The notes beneath the pieces are model-generated. The model did not search any database. It worked only from the letters and a program-made list of their open reading frames with translations, and was not told the DNA's origin. DNA of 34,041 bases from contig VGCJ01000016.1 of the NCBI GenBank assembly GCA_016870035.1, positions 1 through 34,041 on the forward strand. The letters are read 5' to 3'. Positions 32,153 to 34,041 of the stretch are shown here, piece by piece (within the stretch, counting starts at the first letter, position 1; each line of letters starts with the position of its first letter). Position numbers and translations under genes: made by a program. This DNA comes from Alphaproteobacteria bacterium (GTDB taxonomy: Bacteria; Pseudomonadota; Alphaproteobacteria; Rhizobiales; Beijerinckiaceae).

Positions 32153-32174
32153 GACATAAACATATCTTTATGTC
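32153..32174. promoter_or_regulatory. 22-bp near-perfect palindrome, probable SahR-type operator
   Basis: Arms GACATAAA and TTTATGTC surround CATATC; the inner ATAT is itself palindromic, so 20 of 22 positions are symmetric. It lies 28 bases upstream of the regulator's ATG and overlaps the predicted -10 element, where binding would block transcription of the regulator-metF operon. ArsR dimers bind AT-rich palindromes of about this size. Confidence 0.75.
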
Positions 32175-32193
32175 ATCAAAATAAGAAGTGCAA
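32165..32193 (-). promoter_or_regulatory. Predicted promoter of the sahR-metF operon
   Basis: On the minus strand TTGCAC (32193-32188) and TAAAGA (32170-32165) are 17 bases apart. The -10 lies inside the palindrome, consistent with repression by a protein bound there. The -10 match is only moderate. Confidence 0.45.
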
Positions 32194-32221
32194 GCCGAAT
32201 TTTAAGATGGCCGCGGTTCTC

Positions 32222-32236
32222 CCCGAATAATTCGGG
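32222..32236. terminator. Perfect 15-bp hairpin just after the eamA stop
   Basis: Arms CCCGAAT and ATTCGGG around a single A, one base past the stop codon of the minus-strand transporter gene. It lacks a run of U on the minus strand (GAGAACC follows), so it may not be a true intrinsic terminator. It could also stabilise the transcript end. It lies between two minus-strand genes. Confidence 0.35.
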
Positions 32237-32237
32237 T

Positions 32238-33101
32238 TTAGCGGCCGATCAGCACCGTTCCAACCACCGCCACGGCAAAAAACCACGTCCAGAGATCGAT
32301 CACCTCACCGTTAAAGAGAGTAGCAGTTGCCAAAGTCACAAAGGCTTGGAGGAGTTGCGTCTGGCTCACACGCGCCTGCCCGTCAAAGGCCAAGCCCGAA
32401 TTCCAGAAGAAAAAGCCGATATATTGGCTCATCAACCCCAGATAGATGAATGCGCCCCAATGGGTCACCGGCACTGAGAATGGGTCAGACGGCGCGGTCA
32501 GGAGTGCAATCGGCAGCGTAAAGGGTAGCCCGATGACGACGGCCCTGGAGACAACCTCCCAGCCGGCCCGCCCCCGCGAAACCCGATTAAACGCCGTATA
32601 ACCCGCGGCCGCGCTTATAACCGCACCCAGCAACAGAAGATCACCGAGTCACAATTGGCCGGCTTCATCGCGCAAGGAAAACCCAATCACGAGCGCCGCG
32701 CCGACGACGGCCGACACCCAAAAACCGAGAGACGGCCGGTCGCCAGACGACAAGGCGCCGAAGAGCGCGACGACCAAAGGCAAGATTCCGAGCACCACTC
32801 CGCCATGCGAAGCGGGCACCAGCTGCATGGCAAAGCCGGTGCACACAGGAAATCCGATGATCGTGAAAAAAGCTCCGATAGCAAACGGGATCACTTCATC
32901 CCGACGCGGCCAGGGACGTCTCAATACGCTCAACACAAGAACCGCGACAAAACCCGCAAGTGCGGCGCGACCGCTCGTCACAAACCATGGATCAAGCGAT
33001 TGCACAGCAATCCGCGTCATTGGCAGTGTGTCGCCAAAAATGATGACACCAATGGTGCCAAGAATAAGACCCAGTGTTTCGCGCGAGAGAGAATTGATCA
33101 T
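32238..33101 (-). pseudogene. EamA/DMT-family transporter gene with an in-frame TGA
   Basis: Read across one stop, this frame encodes 287 residues, the normal size for a ten-helix drug/metabolite transporter made of two EamA repeats. The first repeat (150 codons from the ATG at 33101) includes GVIIFGDTLPMTRIAV, SGRAALAGFVAVL and LGILPLVVALFGAL; the second includes LLLGAVISAAAGY and YLGLMSQYIGFFFWNSGLA. The two are in the same frame, separated by TGA at 32649-32651, between EAGQL and LGDLLLLG. The ribosome site AAGGAG is excellent and sits in a small GCTCC/GGAGC hairpin (33107-33121). The single nonsense change looks recent. Substrate unknown. A restart inside the second half is possible but would give only half a transporter. 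Confidence 0.85.
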
Positions 33102-33187
33102 ATTGCGCTCCTTACAGGAGCGATCCGCGATCCGGAAGGGTACATAACGTATTGACCTTATGCATAAGACGCGTTGACACTCGGCTC

Positions 33188-34041
33188 ATGTCAAATTTTG
33201 AAACCTTCCTCTCTCCCGAACAACCACTCACCCGCCTCGCCGTGGCACTCAATATTGGTCTTTTGATCGGGCTTGAACGAGGATGGAGCGCGCGCGATGA
33301 GCGTGAGGGCGAGCGTGCCGCCGGCTTTCGTACCCATGCGATTTCCGGTTTGCTTGGCGGTATTGCGGCTTTGATCGGCTTGCAAACGACACCTCTCGTC
33401 ATCGGCTTTGCCTTTCTCGGCTTTGCGGGCATGAGTCTCATGTTTCATTGGCTTGAAGCACACGACTAGAAAAATTTCAGCGCGACAGGCGCGATTGCCG
33501 GATTGATGGCGTTTCTCTTAGGTGCCCTTTCCGTGATCGGCGAACCCGGCTTGGCGGCAGCCGTCGCCACAGCAACAGTTGTGCTACTTTTTTTAAAATG
33601 CACATTGCATGGATTCTTAAAACGGCTTGATTGGTTCGAATTGCGCGCAGTGCTCATTTTGGTGATGATGAGTTTTTTACTGCTGCCGCTTTTGCCTGAT
33701 CGCACCATCGATCCGTGGGAGACACTGAATCCCGCACGCATTTGGGAGCTCGCAATCTTTGTCTGCGCAATTTCTTTTATCGGTTATATCGGCATTCGTA
33801 TCTTTGGCGAAAGACGCGGCATTTTGATCGCCGCACTTACAGGCGGCCTTGTTTCTTCAACGGCAGCGACATCGAATTTCGCAAGGCTTACCAAAATTCA
33901 CGTAAGCGACCGCCCTGTGATGACAGGCGCTATTGCACTCGCAGGCGCTGTCATGTGTGTGCGAATTTTAATCATTGTTGGCATTTTCAATTTTACTCTG
34001 GCCATAGCGCTTCTGCCAATCATGCTTGCGGCAACACTGGT
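33188..34041 (+). pseudogene. MgtC/DUF4010 family membrane protein with an in-frame TAG, runs off the window
   Basis: The ATG at 33188 starts an MgtC/SapB-type membrane domain: LTRLAVALNIGLLIGLERGW, then GFRTHAISGLLGGIAALIG, ending in HWLEAHD at a TAG (33467-33469) after 93 codons. The same frame stays open from 33470 to the end of the window (190 codons) and continues the family pattern: NFSATGAIAGLMAFLLGAL, FELRAVLILVMMSFLLLPLL, RRGILIAALTGGLVSSTAAT, which are typical of the DUF4010 part. So the TAG interrupts a once continuous multi-helix protein. No good ribosome site precedes the ATG; a TTG at 33152 is less likely. Function of the family is poorly known; MgtC itself is linked to magnesium stress and virulence. 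Confidence 0.82.

Noticed and set aside
32649-32651. TGA as a recoded tryptophan or selenocysteine codon
   Set aside because: Core genes here use TGG for tryptophan and TGA as a normal stop (many ATGA overlaps). No selenocysteine hairpin is visible, and neighbouring pseudogenes have other lesion types.

Overview
The window comes from an alphaproteobacterium, most likely of the order Hyphomicrobiales (Rhizobiales). The evidence is the order bamD-lpxC-ftsZ-ftsA-ftsQ-ddl-murB-murC-murG-ftsW-murD-mraY-murF-murE-ftsI-ftsL-rsmH, an FtsZ with a long proline/glutamine-rich linker, a class A RNase P RNA just upstream of the division cluster, and a SahR-type ArsR-methyltransferase fused to a metF operon. 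I cannot name the genus.

Layout. Bases 1-512 (+) hold the 3' end of an emrA-type adaptor gene and a badly deleted emrB. A FAH-fold hydratase (531-1325, -) diverges from prmA and an aminopeptidase P gene (1431-4201, +). The latter ends back to back with ligA. From 4202 to 28381 everything is on the minus strand. In transcription order it runs rsmH, ftsL, ftsI, murE, murF, mraY, murD, ftsW, murG, murC, murB, ddl, ftsQ, ftsA, ftsZ (terminator), then lpxC, bamD, recN, ligA. The dcw cluster carries nearly the whole cytoplasmic peptidoglycan precursor pathway (MurB-F, Ddl, MraY, MurG), the septal synthase pair FtsW/FtsI, and the divisome proteins FtsL, FtsQ, FtsA and FtsZ. Almost every junction is an ATGA, GTGA or TGATG overlap, so translation is probably coupled throughout. 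No mraZ precedes rsmH; rnpB lies there instead.

Upstream of rnpB is a lytic transglycosylase gene destroyed by at least four small indels (28966-29439), then about 420 bp of AT-rich DNA without a gene, then a small unknown protein. The operon sahR-like-metF (30210-32125, -) follows, with a 22-bp near-perfect palindrome and a promoter-like sequence in front. The right end has an EamA transporter gene with an in-frame TGA (32238-33101, -) and an MgtC/DUF4010 membrane protein gene with an in-frame TAG that runs off the window (33188-34041, +).

The core genes look intact, while four dispensable genes (emrB, lytic transglycosylase, eamA, mgtC-like) each carry a different kind of lesion. This looks like ongoing loss of accessory functions, although assembly or base-calling errors must be excluded. 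I found no CRISPR array, tRNA, insertion sequence, prophage or clearly new multi-gene system. The most interesting items are the SahR-type operator, the pattern of gene decay and the rnpB/mraZ arrangement.
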